Source of the DNA: Polyangiaceae bacterium
GTDB taxonomy: Bacteria > Myxococcota_A > Polyangia > Polyangiales > Polyangiaceae
Reading direction: 5' to 3'
Assembly: GCA_016719945.1 (NCBI GenBank)
Contig: JADJYE010000034.1
Coordinates: forward strand, 1 to 64,000
DNA length: 64,000 bases
The translations under genes and the position numbers were made by a program. Shown here piece after piece: positions 51,607 to 60,045 of the stretch. The notes beneath the pieces were generated by a model. The model worked only from the letters and a program-made list of their open reading frames with translations. It was not told where the DNA came from and did no database searches. Position 1 is the stretch's first letter. Each line of letters opens with the position of its first letter.

Positions 51607-53922
51607 ATGGCGAACGTCGAAGACCTCCGGCGCTTGCTCGAGCCTCACACCGAGGCCGACGTGACGAGCACGTTCCAGAAGTTCCGCGAGTCGATGCACT
51701 CCGAGGATCTCGGCCAGTTCGTCGACTACATGGTCGCGCAGGGCTTGCTCGCCCCAGAGGCGGCCCCCGTGGTCGCCGCCGAGCTCCGCGCCGGCTCCGA
51801 AGAGGCGACGATCGCCGAGCCACGCGGCGCGACCACGGGCGGGGGCTCCGCCGAGCCCCAGAGCGCGGCCCCGCGCTCGCCCGCGGCCAGCCTGCGGCTG
51901 TCCGACGTGCTCGGTCAGGGCGGCATGGGGATCGTCTTTCGAGGCGAGCAGATCGATCTCGGCCGGTCGGTCGCCTTCAAGCAGCTGCTCGACGCGTCGA
52001 ACGAGACGCTGCGGGAGCGGTTCGTCCGCGAGGCGCGCATCACGGCGCAGCTCGATCACCCGGCCATCGTCCCGGTTCACTTCCTCGAGCTCTCCCCCCG
52101 TGCGACCTCCATCGGCTACGCGATGAAGCTCGTCGAGGGCAAGACGCTGCGCGTCCTGCTCACCGAGACCGCCGAGCTCTACAAGGCCGGCAAGCCGATC
52201 GACGCGGAGCACTCGCTGCCCACACGGCTCGAGCACTTCCTGAAGATCTGCGACGCCGTCGCGTTCGCGCACGATCGACGCATCATCCACCGCGACTTGA
52301 AGCCGTCGAACTTCATGATCGGAAAGTTCGGCGAGGTGTACGTGATGGATTGGGGCATCGCCCGGCCCATCGGGGCGGGCCCCGAGGCGCCCTCGCCCTC
52401 GCGAAAGGCGAGCGGCCGGGACGCCGACCTCACACAAGACGGCGAGATCGTCGGGAGCGCTTCGTACATGTCGCCCGAGCAGGCCGAGGGGCGAAACCAG
52501 GAGCTCGACGCGCGCGCCGATCAATACGCCCTCGGGCTCATCCTCTTCGAGCTGGTCTCGCTGAGGCGCGCGATTGAAGGCGCCTCGACCGTCGAGGTGT
52601 TCACGAAGGCGAGCCGCGGCGCGAAGGGGCCGCTCGAGCACGTCTCCAAGAACGAGCGCATCCCTGCCGAGCTCCGCGCGATCGTCGACAAGGCGACCGC
52701 GTTCTCGCCCGACCAGCGCTACCCCTCCGTCGCGGCCCTCGCGGACGACCTGCGCAGCTACCTCCGGGGCGAGGCCGTCACCGCCCGCCCCGACAACGCG
52801 CTCGGCAAGCTGCTCCGGTGGATGAACCGGCATCGGCGGACCACCCTGGTCACGGTCGTGGTCGCGCTCGCGCTCGCCGCCAGCGCCGTGGCGTGGTCGC
52901 TCTATCGGCGAACGGCGGACCAGCTCGCTGCCCGTGAGCTCGCCGACAAGCAGACCGCCCTCTACGGGGACGTCGCGACCCAAGCGCACGCGATCGACAG
53001 CCAGTTCCAGCAGATGGAGGAGGCCCTCGAGGGGCTGCGCGCGGCCGCGGAGTGGGCGCTCGCAGCCCCCACGCCGCTCGCCGATCAGGCGCCCATCTTC
53101 CTCGACACAGACTTCGCGGATCCGGCGCGTCGGCCCAAGGACTTCACCAACCAGACCGCGTACCGCTGGCCGGTCTCACCCAGCCATCCGGTCGTCGGCA
53201 TCGCGCCCGGGACCGACCGGGCCGCGATGATGCCGACCATCCGCAAGCTCTCGCCTCTGCGTCACCACCTGCGGGCGATGTTCGCCGGCGCCATCGACGA
53301 CAACGCGCTGCACACCCCGGAGCAGCTCAGCGAGCTGATACTGCAGCGACGTAGCCCCATCGACTACGTCTACGTCGACCTGCCCCAAGGCGTGCACTTC
53401 CACTTCCCTGGCGTCGACGCGCTCCCGCCTGGCTACGACGTCCGCACCGCGGGCTTCTACCAGATGAGCGCGAACAAACGCGGCAAGCGCTGGGGGCGGC
53501 CCTACGTCGACTCGACCACGGACGAGCAAGGCGACGACCTCGTGCTCCCGTGCACGCAGGGCTTATGGTCGGCGTCCGGTGAGTTCATCGGGGTCGCCGG
53601 CGTGGAGATCACCGTCACCAAGCTCGTCGAGACGAGCCTCGCCGTACCGAAGCGCAAGACGCTCCGAGCGAGCCTCCTCGATCAGGACGGCAAGAGGGTC
53701 ATCGACTCGTTCGACGCGGGCAAGCGCTTCAAGGCGAGCGGCAAGGACGAAGGCATCGAGCTGGAAGACTTCGACATCCCCGAGGTCGTCGCCGCGGTGC
53801 GAGCAGGCGCCGAGGGGATCCGTGAGGTGCGCCGCGATGGGCGACCCCTGCTCGCGGTGTTCGTGCGCCTCAACGTGCTCGGCTGGTACTACGTCGTCGA
53901 GGTCGATCCCCAGACTATCTGA
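51607..53922 (+). CDS. Hanks-type Ser/Thr protein kinase with C-terminal extracytoplasmic sensor
   Basis: The 771-residue product has a kinase domain at about 95-400: LGQGGMGIVFRGEQI (Gly loop), SVAFKQL (Lys), IIHRDLKPSNFMIG (HRD), VMDWGIAR (DWG for DFG) and YMSPEQAEG (APE site). One transmembrane helix follows, TTLVTVVVALALAASAVAWS at 412-431. Residues 435-771 look like a dCache-type double PAS fold: ADKQTALYGDVATQAHAIDS, YVDSTTDEQGDDLVLPCTQG, GVAGVEITVTKL and GWYYVVEV. Sensing outside would then control the kinase inside. The N-terminal 60 residues (LRRLLEPHTEADVTSTFQKF) are of unknown role. Confidence 0.88.
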   Translation: MANVEDLRRLLEPHTEADVTSTFQKFRESMHSEDLGQFVDYMVAQGLLAPEAAPVVAAELRAGSEEATIAEPRGATTGGGSAEPQSAAPRSPAASLRLSDVLGQGGMGIVFRGEQIDLGRSVAFKQLLDASNETLRERFVREARITAQLDHPAIVPVHFLELSPRATSIGYAMKLVEGKTLRVLLTETAELYKAGKPIDAEHSLPTRLEHFLKICDAVAFAHDRRIIHRDLKPSNFMIGKFGEVYVMDWGIARPIGAGPEAPSPSRKASGRDADLTQDGEIVGSASYMSPEQAEGRNQELDARADQYALGLILFELVSLRRAIEGASTVEVFTKASRGAKGPLEHVSKNERIPAELRAIVDKATAFSPDQRYPSVAALADDLRSYLRGEAVTARPDNALGKLLRWMNRHRRTTLVTVVVALALAASAVAWSLYRRTADQLAARELADKQTALYGDVATQAHAIDSQFQQMEEALEGLRAAAEWALAAPTPLADQAPIFLDTDFADPARRPKDFTNQTAYRWPVSPSHPVVGIAPGTDRAAMMPTIRKLSPLRHHLRAMFAGAIDDNALHTPEQLSELILQRRSPIDYVYVDLPQGVHFHFPGVDALPPGYDVRTAGFYQMSANKRGKRWGRPYVDSTTDEQGDDLVLPCTQGLWSASGEFIGVAGVEITVTKLVETSLAVPKRKTLRASLLDQDGKRVIDSFDAGKRFKASGKDEGIELEDFDIPEVVAAVRAGAEGIREVRRDGRPLLAVFVRLNVLGWYYVVEVDPQTI

Positions 53923-53935
53923 TTCTATTTTTCTG

Positions 53936-53998
53936 GGGCCGGCATGACGCCCGCGTTGGCCTCGCTGCGCTCGGCCTGATCGCGGGCTATGCCGGCCC
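53936..53998. repeat. Long GC-rich inverted repeat between kinase genes
   Basis: GGGCCGGCAT (53936-53945) pairs perfectly with ATGCCGGCCC (53989-53998). Inside, CCCGCG (53950-53955) pairs with CGCGGG (53981-53986), and the loop contains GGCCTCGCTGCGCTCGGCC, itself a dyad. A T-run (TATTTTTCT) precedes the left arm rather than following the hairpin, so it is not a standard terminator for the upstream kinase. The core resembles that at 1747-1783. It could be a palindromic repeat element or an RNA structure in the leader of the next gene. Confidence 0.6.
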
Positions 53999-54092
53999 GA
54001 GTGCCCAGAGCCCGGGCTTCGAACGGGGATGCGGCCGTTCCCCTTGACGATGTCGGGCGGCACCGCGACTCTCGAGCTCGAGGGGGCCGAGT

Positions 54093-56084
54093 GTGAGCGA
54101 CAGCGTGAAAGACGACCGCGACGAGGAGCTGCTCCTGCTCGGCGCGCTGCTCGATGACAGCCCGAACGAGGTCTACCTCTTCGACGAGGACGACCTGCGC
54201 TTTCAGTTCGTCAACGCCCGCGCGCTCGACAACCTCGGCCTGACCTTCGAGCAGACGCGCGCGATGACGCCGCTCGATCTCAAGCCGCTGTTCGACGCTC
54301 GCGGGCTTCGTGAGGTCCTCGCGCCGCTGCTCGACGGCATCGAGGAGCGTGTGGTGTTCCGGACACTGCATCGCCGAGCCGATGGCTCGACGTACCCGGT
54401 CGAGGTCGTCGTGCGGCTCGCGCCGCGCGGCGGGCGGCGGGTGTTCATCGCGACGGTCACCGACATCAGCGAGCGCACCAAGACCGAGCGCGAGCACAAG
54501 GTGGGCGAGGCGCGATTCCGCGCGTTGATCGAGCGAAGCCTGGATCTCATCCTGCTAGCGGACGCCGCGGGGCGGTTCACGTTCGCGTCACCCTCGGTCA
54601 CCACCCTCCTCGGCTATTCACCCGAAGAGATCCTCAGGTTCGACCCGCTCGAGATCATCCACCCCGACGATCAGCCTGCGGCGGGCGCGGCCCTGGGCGC
54701 GACCCTCGGCGGCGAAGAGCAGGCCCGGCTCGAGTTCCGCGTTCGCCACAAGGACGGCTCGTGGCGAGCGATCTCGGCCATCGCGCACAACCTCCTCGAC
54801 CACCCCGCCGTCGGGGCGATCGTCATGAACGCCCGGGACGTCACCGAGGAGCGCCGCCTCGCGGAGCAGCTGCGCCAGTCGCAGAAGCTCGAGGCCGTCG
54901 GCCGGCTCGCCGGCGGCATCGCGCACGACTTCAACAACATCCTCACCGCGATCCTGAGCAGCGCCGCGTTCCTCGAGGAGTGCACCGCGAACGACTCGCA
55001 CGCCCGCGATTTCGCGAGCGCGCTCTGGTACGTCTTCGAGCCGAGCGTCTCGTCGTGCGGTGAGGCCATTCAGGCAGAGCAGAAGCAGATCGACGCCGCG
55101 CGCACCAAGCTCGCCGACCCCGAGAGCGAGGTCGCCCTGCTCGACGCCGAGCGCCTCTACATCCCCGTCACGTTCGCCCTCGGCGCGGACAAGACGAACG
55201 ACGGCAAGAGCTACCCCGAGTACGACCGGCTATTTTCGGGCGGCGTGAAGGACGACAAGCTCGTCATCAGCCTCATCAATGGTCTCATCGATCATGAGCC
55301 GGGCGCGGAGCTCTACCAGGACAGCGGTTATGGCGAGTGGCTCGACACCCTCTCCGAGGTGTTCGACGCGCGCCCCGGCTGGCAGGTCGTCGACGTCGAG
55401 GGCGGCGCGGACATCTCCAGCTACGAGCTCCAGAGCGGCAAACAGGTCAGCCTCAGCTTCGAGCAAATCATCGCGCTGAACGACGGCACGACGCCTTCGG
55501 GGATCTCGTCGTCCGAGCGGAGCGAGCTCGAGGCGATGGTCGCCAAGCGCGTCGCCGACACCTGGATCACGTTCGAGCTGCCGGTCACCGTCCAGCTGGG
55601 AGACGAAGCGAAGCGCGATTTCGGCATCCAGATCATGGCCTACTTCGGGCACGCCGAGTCGACGGTTCCGTTCAAACACGCCGTCAAGAACAGTGACGTG
55701 TTCATCTACAACGGCCACTCGATGATCGGCTCCGGCCCCCTCGACCCGAGGAACTTCAGCGCGTCCGACTTTCCCGCCAGCTACCAGATCCTCTTCATCG
55801 ACGGCTGCGTCTCTTACAACTACTACGAGGCCGACTACATCCCGCTCAAGGAGGGTGGCACCGAGAACCTCGACCTCATCACCAACGGGATCGAGTCGCC
55901 GGCGTGGCGCAGCGGGTTCGCGCTCGGCCGCTTCATCGCGACGCTGCTCGACGGCGAGTCGGCGAGCTACCTCGAGCTGCTCGAGAGCGCCGAGGCCACA
56001 GGCTCGGGCCTGCGGGTCGTCGACGGTGAGCTCGACAACACGTACAACCCCGACAAGCAGCCGCTGGCCATCGAGTCGCGCTGA
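54093..56084 (+). CDS. PAS/PAS/HisKA fragment fused to a caspase/gingipain-like domain
   Basis: The 663-residue frame starts at a GTG. Residues 1-300 are a signalling kinase: PAS (ALLDDSPNEVYLFDEDDLRF), a second PAS (FRALIERSLDLILLADAAGR) and the HisKA box GGIAHDFNNILTAILSSAAF with the phosphorylated His near 277. The ATPase domain that should follow is absent. From about 305 (ASALWYVFEPSVSS) the protein changes: a helical and alpha-beta region (RLYIPVTFALGADKTNDGKS) leads to DVFIYNGHSMIGSG with His 542 and ILFIDGCVSYNYY with Cys 572. His in (N)GHS and Cys after a hydrophobic strand about 30 residues on is the clan CD (C25/caspase-like) arrangement. It may be a true fusion, a deletion or an assembly join. 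Confidence 0.75.
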   Translation: MSDSVKDDRDEELLLLGALLDDSPNEVYLFDEDDLRFQFVNARALDNLGLTFEQTRAMTPLDLKPLFDARGLREVLAPLLDGIEERVVFRTLHRRADGSTYPVEVVVRLAPRGGRRVFIATVTDISERTKTEREHKVGEARFRALIERSLDLILLADAAGRFTFASPSVTTLLGYSPEEILRFDPLEIIHPDDQPAAGAALGATLGGEEQARLEFRVRHKDGSWRAISAIAHNLLDHPAVGAIVMNARDVTEERRLAEQLRQSQKLEAVGRLAGGIAHDFNNILTAILSSAAFLEECTANDSHARDFASALWYVFEPSVSSCGEAIQAEQKQIDAARTKLADPESEVALLDAERLYIPVTFALGADKTNDGKSYPEYDRLFSGGVKDDKLVISLINGLIDHEPGAELYQDSGYGEWLDTLSEVFDARPGWQVVDVEGGADISSYELQSGKQVSLSFEQIIALNDGTTPSGISSSERSELEAMVAKRVADTWITFELPVTVQLGDEAKRDFGIQIMAYFGHAESTVPFKHAVKNSDVFIYNGHSMIGSGPLDPRNFSASDFPASYQILFIDGCVSYNYYEADYIPLKEGGTENLDLITNGIESPAWRSGFALGRFIATLLDGESASYLELLESAEATGSGLRVVDGELDNTYNPDKQPLAIESR

Positions 56085-56090
56085 CGCGCG

Positions 56091-57293
56091 TCAGTCCGGG
56101 AGCCCAGCCGCCAGGCAGGCGCCGTACAGCGACTGGGCGGCGTCGAAGAGGGTCTCCTCCGGAACGCAGACGTCGTCGCCGCCGAGCGTGACGTCGCACG
56201 AGGCGGTGCGGCACTCGTAGAAGGCGCGCGCCGCGTCACGGAGCACGCTGTTTTCGTCGCACGCGGGCTCCACCTGCGCCCAGGTGTTTCGGAACATCGC
56301 CTTGCAGGACTCGACCGTCACCGGCGGGTAGTGGACCGCGCCCGCGTCTTCGTTGACGCAAGCGGCGGTCGCCTCGCACAGCGCGTCGGTGGCGTTCGAG
56401 TAGGCGTCGGCGGGGCGTTCAGCACCGGCGCCGTAGTCGGGCTGTTCGACGTTCGCGAGCAGGCCCAGCGGTGGGCCGGCGTTGACCACGAGGCCTGCGC
56501 GGCACTGGAAGCGCACGTCGTTGAACACCGTGCCCTCTCGCGTGGCGGTCATCACGTAGTCCCCCGGCGCGACGCGATAGAAGAGCACCCCGCCGTCGAT
56601 GCTGGTCGAGGCCTGCTCGGGGTCGGGCAAGACCGACTCGTCGAAGTAGATCGGGCCGCTTTCGGCCGGTACCGGAGGATCGAGCGTGACCGCTGCGCCC
56701 TGGGCTCCCTGCCGCAGGTAGACGTAGAGCGAGCCGCCCATGCGAGCGACGGTCGTCGCGATGACGCAGTGTTGATCCTCTTCGAGGGGCAGCGGCACCA
56801 GGCCGGACAACAGCGTGAAGATCGTCGTCGGGACGACCTGGATCGAGAACGGGTGGACCCCGTTCGAGCCGAGCCGCACGGTGGCCGACTGCGTCGTCTT
56901 GAAATCGGGGTGCTCGACCACGAGCGTCACGTCGGTGCCCTCGTCGAGGCCCTCGAAGCGGAAGTGAGCGTCGTCCCCCGTGACGACGCTCAGATCGGGC
57001 CGCTCCAGGATGGAGACGGTCGCCCCCGAGATCCGCGCGCCCTGCACCTCGCTCATGAACGCGAGGACGTCACCCTCGACCGTCACCTGCGCCGGCACGC
57101 CCGAGCAATCGGCCCGGCAGCGGCCCGGCGAGCCGTTCGCCTCGCCCTCGTCGCACTCCTCTGGTGCGTCCACCCGACCGTCGCCGCACGAGAGGGCCAC
57201 GATTTCGGGGCCGTCGCAGGCCGTCGCCCCGAGCGCCGCGAGGGACAGCGCGAGGCGAGTGAGAGCGGCAGACCCGAGCGAGCGAGCGATCAT
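56091..57293 (-). CDS. Lipoprotein with carboxypeptidase-regulatory-like domain
   Basis: The 400-residue product (ATG 57293) starts MIARSLGSAALTRLALSLAA with lipobox ATAC. CGDGRVDAPEECDEGEANGS is the short Cys repeat typical of myxobacterial surface proteins (calcium-binding-like). VQGARISGATVSILERPDLS with FRFEGLDEGTDVTLVVEHPD is a carboxypeptidase-regulatory-like beta sandwich. The C-terminal third has paired cysteines (LCEATAACVNEDAG, ECRTASCDV). Its start overlaps the stop of the monooxygenase-like gene (ATGA), so it is the second gene of that operon. Role unknown. Confidence 0.72.
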   Translation of the reverse strand: MIARSLGSAALTRLALSLAALGATACDGPEIVALSCGDGRVDAPEECDEGEANGSPGRCRADCSGVPAQVTVEGDVLAFMSEVQGARISGATVSILERPDLSVVTGDDAHFRFEGLDEGTDVTLVVEHPDFKTTQSATVRLGSNGVHPFSIQVVPTTIFTLLSGLVPLPLEEDQHCVIATTVARMGGSLYVYLRQGAQGAAVTLDPPVPAESGPIYFDESVLPDPEQASTSIDGGVLFYRVAPGDYVMTATREGTVFNDVRFQCRAGLVVNAGPPLGLLANVEQPDYGAGAERPADAYSNATDALCEATAACVNEDAGAVHYPPVTVESCKAMFRNTWAQVEPACDENSVLRDAARAFYECRTASCDVTLGGDDVCVPEETLFDAAQSLYGACLAAGLPD

Positions 57294-58651
57294 GGCACCG
57301 GGACTAGCACCCCGAGAGCCACGATACACATCTCTTCGAGGGAGGCCTCTCCCAGGGTCACGTCGACCGGCGCCGCGAGCCCCTGCTCGTCGAGGGCCTT
57401 ACCCAAGAACGGGTTGCCCATCGAGTTGTCGTACGTGCACCTCAGGCGGAGCGTGTCGCCGGTCCGCAGCCGGGGGAGCCCTTCGATCGGCGCGTCGTAC
57501 TGGTAGAAGAGCTGCCAGTTGAAGTCCCACTCGGGGATCTGCAGCAGGCACTCGTCCTCCGCGCCCGAGAGGGTCACCTTGAAGTCGCGCCCGACGTAGT
57601 GCATGTGCCCGCCCACGAAGAGCAGGGGCAGGCCCTCAGGTCCGACCTCGGGCACCGTGTACTGCATCTCCTCGACGTGACCCTCGACGTTAGCGGGCAC
57701 GAGGAACTCGGGCTCGGCCGTGTCGTTCGGGCCCGGCAAGAGCCCCTCGGACGCGTTCGACGCGTTGCCCCGGAGCTGCACGAAGAGCTCCCAGCTTGGC
57801 GCGGTCTGCGCCAGCCGGAGCTGGATGCTCGATGCGTCCTCTTCGACCGAGGTCCCTGTCGGGTGGTAGTGCATCTGGACCACGAGCACCTCGTCGGGCT
57901 GGATCGAGATGCCCACGCCCGGGGGCAGGTCGAAGGGCTTACCCCCCGGAACCCAGCCGTGGACCATGATGCCGGCGGTACCACCGAAGCAGTCGGTGAC
58001 CTCGCCGTCGGCCCCGGGCGCGTCGGCGCGCTTCACGATGCTCGTGATCGCGTGGTGGGCGACGAGCGGGTTGTCGACGTTGATGTGGATGCCGTCGACC
58101 CACGTTGGCTCTGCGAAGGCCGGGTCGAGCGTCACGCAGTGGAACAGATCGACGTCGCCGCTGATCGTCGAAGGGACGTCACGCGTGAGCTCGAGGTCGA
58201 CGCGATCGAGCTCGGGGGGAGGTATCGGCTCTGCCGGCGTCGCGTCGTTCGGATCACCCTCGGGGGCGCCCGCGTCCGCCCAGGCCCGCAGCGTCTCCTT
58301 CTCGTCGTCGCTGAGCCGCGGATCATCGCGCCACGTGCCGGGAGGGTCGCACTCGTCTGTCTCGACGGCGTCGAAGGGCGGCATCACGCCGCTCTCGGCG
58401 TTCGCCGCCAGGACCCCCGCCGAGGCCTTCGCCGACTCGTAGGTGTCGAGCGAAAATCCCCCGATCTGCCCTGTCTGGTGGCACCCCGCGCACGAGCGAT
58501 TCAGGATCGGCGCGACGTCTTGGTAGTAGGTGACGTCACCGACCCCGCCCCCGGCGCCTCCCGCGCCCGCGCCGTCGCCGTCATCGGCGCACGCCGCGAG
58601 CCCGACCGACATCACGACCCAACACGCCCTCGAGATCGCCCGCTGGTTCAA
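57290..58651 (-). CDS. Copper type II monooxygenase-like lipoprotein with N-terminal CxxCH
   Basis: The 453-residue product starts MNQRAISRACWVVMSVGLAA with lipobox LAAC and a Gly linker. SCAGCHQTGQIGGFSLDTYE is a cytochrome-c-like heme motif (CxxCH, DUF1587/cyt-c-type) at about 53. The main domain has copper-site-like His motifs in PHM/DBM order: PLVAHHAITSIVK, VQMHYHPTG and GGHMHYVGRDF, with a final Met (NSMGNPF). This matches ascorbate-dependent copper monooxygenases. Heme plus copper suggests an exported oxidase using its own electron relay; the substrate is unknown. It is first in the operon. Confidence 0.8.
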   Translation of the reverse strand: MNQRAISRACWVVMSVGLAACADDGDGAGAGGAGGGVGDVTYYQDVAPILNRSCAGCHQTGQIGGFSLDTYESAKASAGVLAANAESGVMPPFDAVETDECDPPGTWRDDPRLSDDEKETLRAWADAGAPEGDPNDATPAEPIPPPELDRVDLELTRDVPSTISGDVDLFHCVTLDPAFAEPTWVDGIHINVDNPLVAHHAITSIVKRADAPGADGEVTDCFGGTAGIMVHGWVPGGKPFDLPPGVGISIQPDEVLVVQMHYHPTGTSVEEDASSIQLRLAQTAPSWELFVQLRGNASNASEGLLPGPNDTAEPEFLVPANVEGHVEEMQYTVPEVGPEGLPLLFVGGHMHYVGRDFKVTLSGAEDECLLQIPEWDFNWQLFYQYDAPIEGLPRLRTGDTLRLRCTYDNSMGNPFLGKALDEQGLAAPVDVTLGEASLEEMCIVALGVLVPVP

Positions 58652-58694
58652 GGTTCGTCCTCCCGGGAGGAAGACACCCAGGCGGGGCGTCAGG

Positions 58695-59162
58695 TCAAAA
58701 TCGACGAGCGCGGCGCTTGCTCGCCAGGCGAACGCCGACGGCGGTCACCAGGCCGAGCCCCACGACGGCCGACCACCCGCGATCGTCTCCCGGCACGGCG
58801 CACCCGCACGACCGCTGGCCACCGGTCGGGGTGCCTTGTTCCGGCGTCGAGGGGGTCTCGACGGTGCAGATCTTCTTCGTGAGGCACTCCCCCGAGCCGC
58901 ACGCGCCGCTGCACTCGCCCTCGTAGTCGAAGGTCTCCCCGCGCTCCTTCAGGCACACCTGGCGCTCGACGCACTTCTCGGAGCCGCACTCGGCGTCGGA
59001 CGAGCACTCGATCGCCGCGCAGAAGCGCCCCTTGTCGTACGCGCTCTTCAAGCCGTCGGGGCACTTCGGGGCGGGCCCGATATCCGCGAGCGCGAGGCTG
59101 GGCGTGAGCGCGACCAGGGTGAGCGCGAGCGACCAGGCACGCGCCACAGTTGAACGGGGCAT
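58695..59162 (-). CDS. Secreted Cys-rich protein with MYXO-CTERM-like tail
   Basis: The 155-residue product has a signal peptide MPRSTVARAWSLALTLVALT ending in ALA. The mature part carries about 15 cysteines in TIL/EGF-like spacing (CSSDAECGSEKCVERQVCLK, CSGACGSGECLTKKIC). It ends with SCGCAVPG, a hydrophobic helix (WSAVVGLGLVTAVGVRL) and KRRARR, the MYXO-CTERM sorting form. It is a small surface protein, probably disulfide-rich and possibly an inhibitor or adhesin. It lies downstream of nothing obvious; the copper monooxygenase gene follows 43 bases later. Confidence 0.7.
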   Translation of the reverse strand: MPRSTVARAWSLALTLVALTPSLALADIGPAPKCPDGLKSAYDKGRFCAAIECSSDAECGSEKCVERQVCLKERGETFDYEGECSGACGSGECLTKKICTVETPSTPEQGTPTGGQRSCGCAVPGDDRGWSAVVGLGLVTAVGVRLASKRRARRF

Positions 59163-59224
59163 CGGCCGAGCCTATCAGCCCGACGAGCCCTCGTCGCCGC
59201 TGCGTGCGCTCGCGGGGCGCGCGC

Positions 59225-59434
59225 TCAGGGGTTGGCCCGTCGGAGTAACACTCCGCTCGGCATCAGGTTCATCGGGATATCTCTGCCCGCGACGGACCGT
59301 CGGTGGCGCTCACACTCTTCGTACCCCGAGGTGCAGTAGCGAAGCTTCCAGACCTGGAGCGAGGCCTGCAGATTGAAGAGCGCGAACATGGGACAGCTCG
59401 GCAAGTGGGGGCAATCTCGCGGGGCGCTTTTCAT
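59225..59434 (-). CDS. Small Cys-rich cytoplasmic protein
   Basis: The 69-residue product, MKSAPRDCPHLPSCPMFALF onward, continues YCTSGYEECERHR and ends in a conserved-looking PMNLMPSGVL. It matches a widespread family of tiny proteins with CPxLxxCPFF...YC...xxCxR...xPxxLxP. They bear four cysteines in a metal-binding arrangement (metal type unknown). GAGGAGG lies six bases before the ATG, a very strong ribosome site, so this short gene is well supported. I know no function. Confidence 0.7.
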   Translation of the reverse strand: MKSAPRDCPHLPSCPMFALFNLQASLQVWKLRYCTSGYEECERHRRSVAGRDIPMNLMPSGVLLRRANP

Positions 59435-59631
59435 GATCCTCCTCGAAGCGTTGCCTCGCGACGGCGCATCGTCGACGAGTCAACGCACCACGCTAGCACC
59501 GCAAAAAGCGGCGTTTTCAGCGAGGATCGAGATCAAGCACTTAGCGCGATCGGTCGAGCGCTAGGTCAGTGGAACGACAGCGAAAAGTCCCGCTGAGGCC
59601 TGCAGGCATCACTCGACGCAATGGGCGCCGA

Positions 59632-59982
59632 TCAGCGGCTGAGCGCGCGCTTCAGGTCGGCGTCGACCTGCTCCTCCGAGACCCCGAGCTCGTCTGCGAC
59701 GGCGCCGATCAAGATGCGCTCCGCGGGGTGCAGGCTGCCGTCGGCCGCGGCCGCGTCGATCAACAGCGTCAACGTCTCGCGGCGCGCGGGCTCAGGAAGC
59801 TCGCGCAGGATGGTGAGCGCGGCCGCTTCGTCGTGGGACGAGCTGATCTTCGTGTCGGCGGGCAAGCCGAAGCGAGTGAGCAGCGACTTGAAGAAGCGCT
59901 CTTCGCTCGGGTGGAGCTCGCCGTCGGCGAAGAGGAGGCTCGCGATGATCTCGCACGCACGCCGGCTCGTCTGCGGATCCAT
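59632..59982 (-). CDS. TerB-family protein
   Basis: The 116-residue product is all helical: RRACEIIASLLFADGELHPS, ERFFKSLLTRFGLP, and TLTLLIDAAAADGSLHPAER with ILIGAVADELGVSEEQVDAD. The pair of ADG(E/S)LHP(S/A)E repeats is the TerB signature, where the acidic residues bind metal. Members occur with tellurite resistance and phage-defence genes, but none of those are near here. It lies divergent from the acetoacetate decarboxylase gene with 63 bases between. Confidence 0.82.
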   Translation of the reverse strand: MDPQTSRRACEIIASLLFADGELHPSEERFFKSLLTRFGLPADTKISSSHDEAAALTILRELPEPARRETLTLLIDAAAADGSLHPAERILIGAVADELGVSEEQVDADLKRALSR

Positions 59983-60045
59983 AGCGACACTCTAGCGAAG
60001 CTATGCAGTGACGTCACGGCAGCGATCGGCTCTCATGCTCGGACC

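Noticed and set aside
53923..53940. Terminator after the Ser/Thr kinase from the T-run
   Set aside because: The T-run comes before the hairpin, not after it, so the order is wrong for intrinsic termination on the plus strand.
59632..59982. TerB gene as part of a tellurite-resistance or defence island
   Set aside because: No other ter, nuclease or defence gene lies nearby; it appears to be a solo family member.
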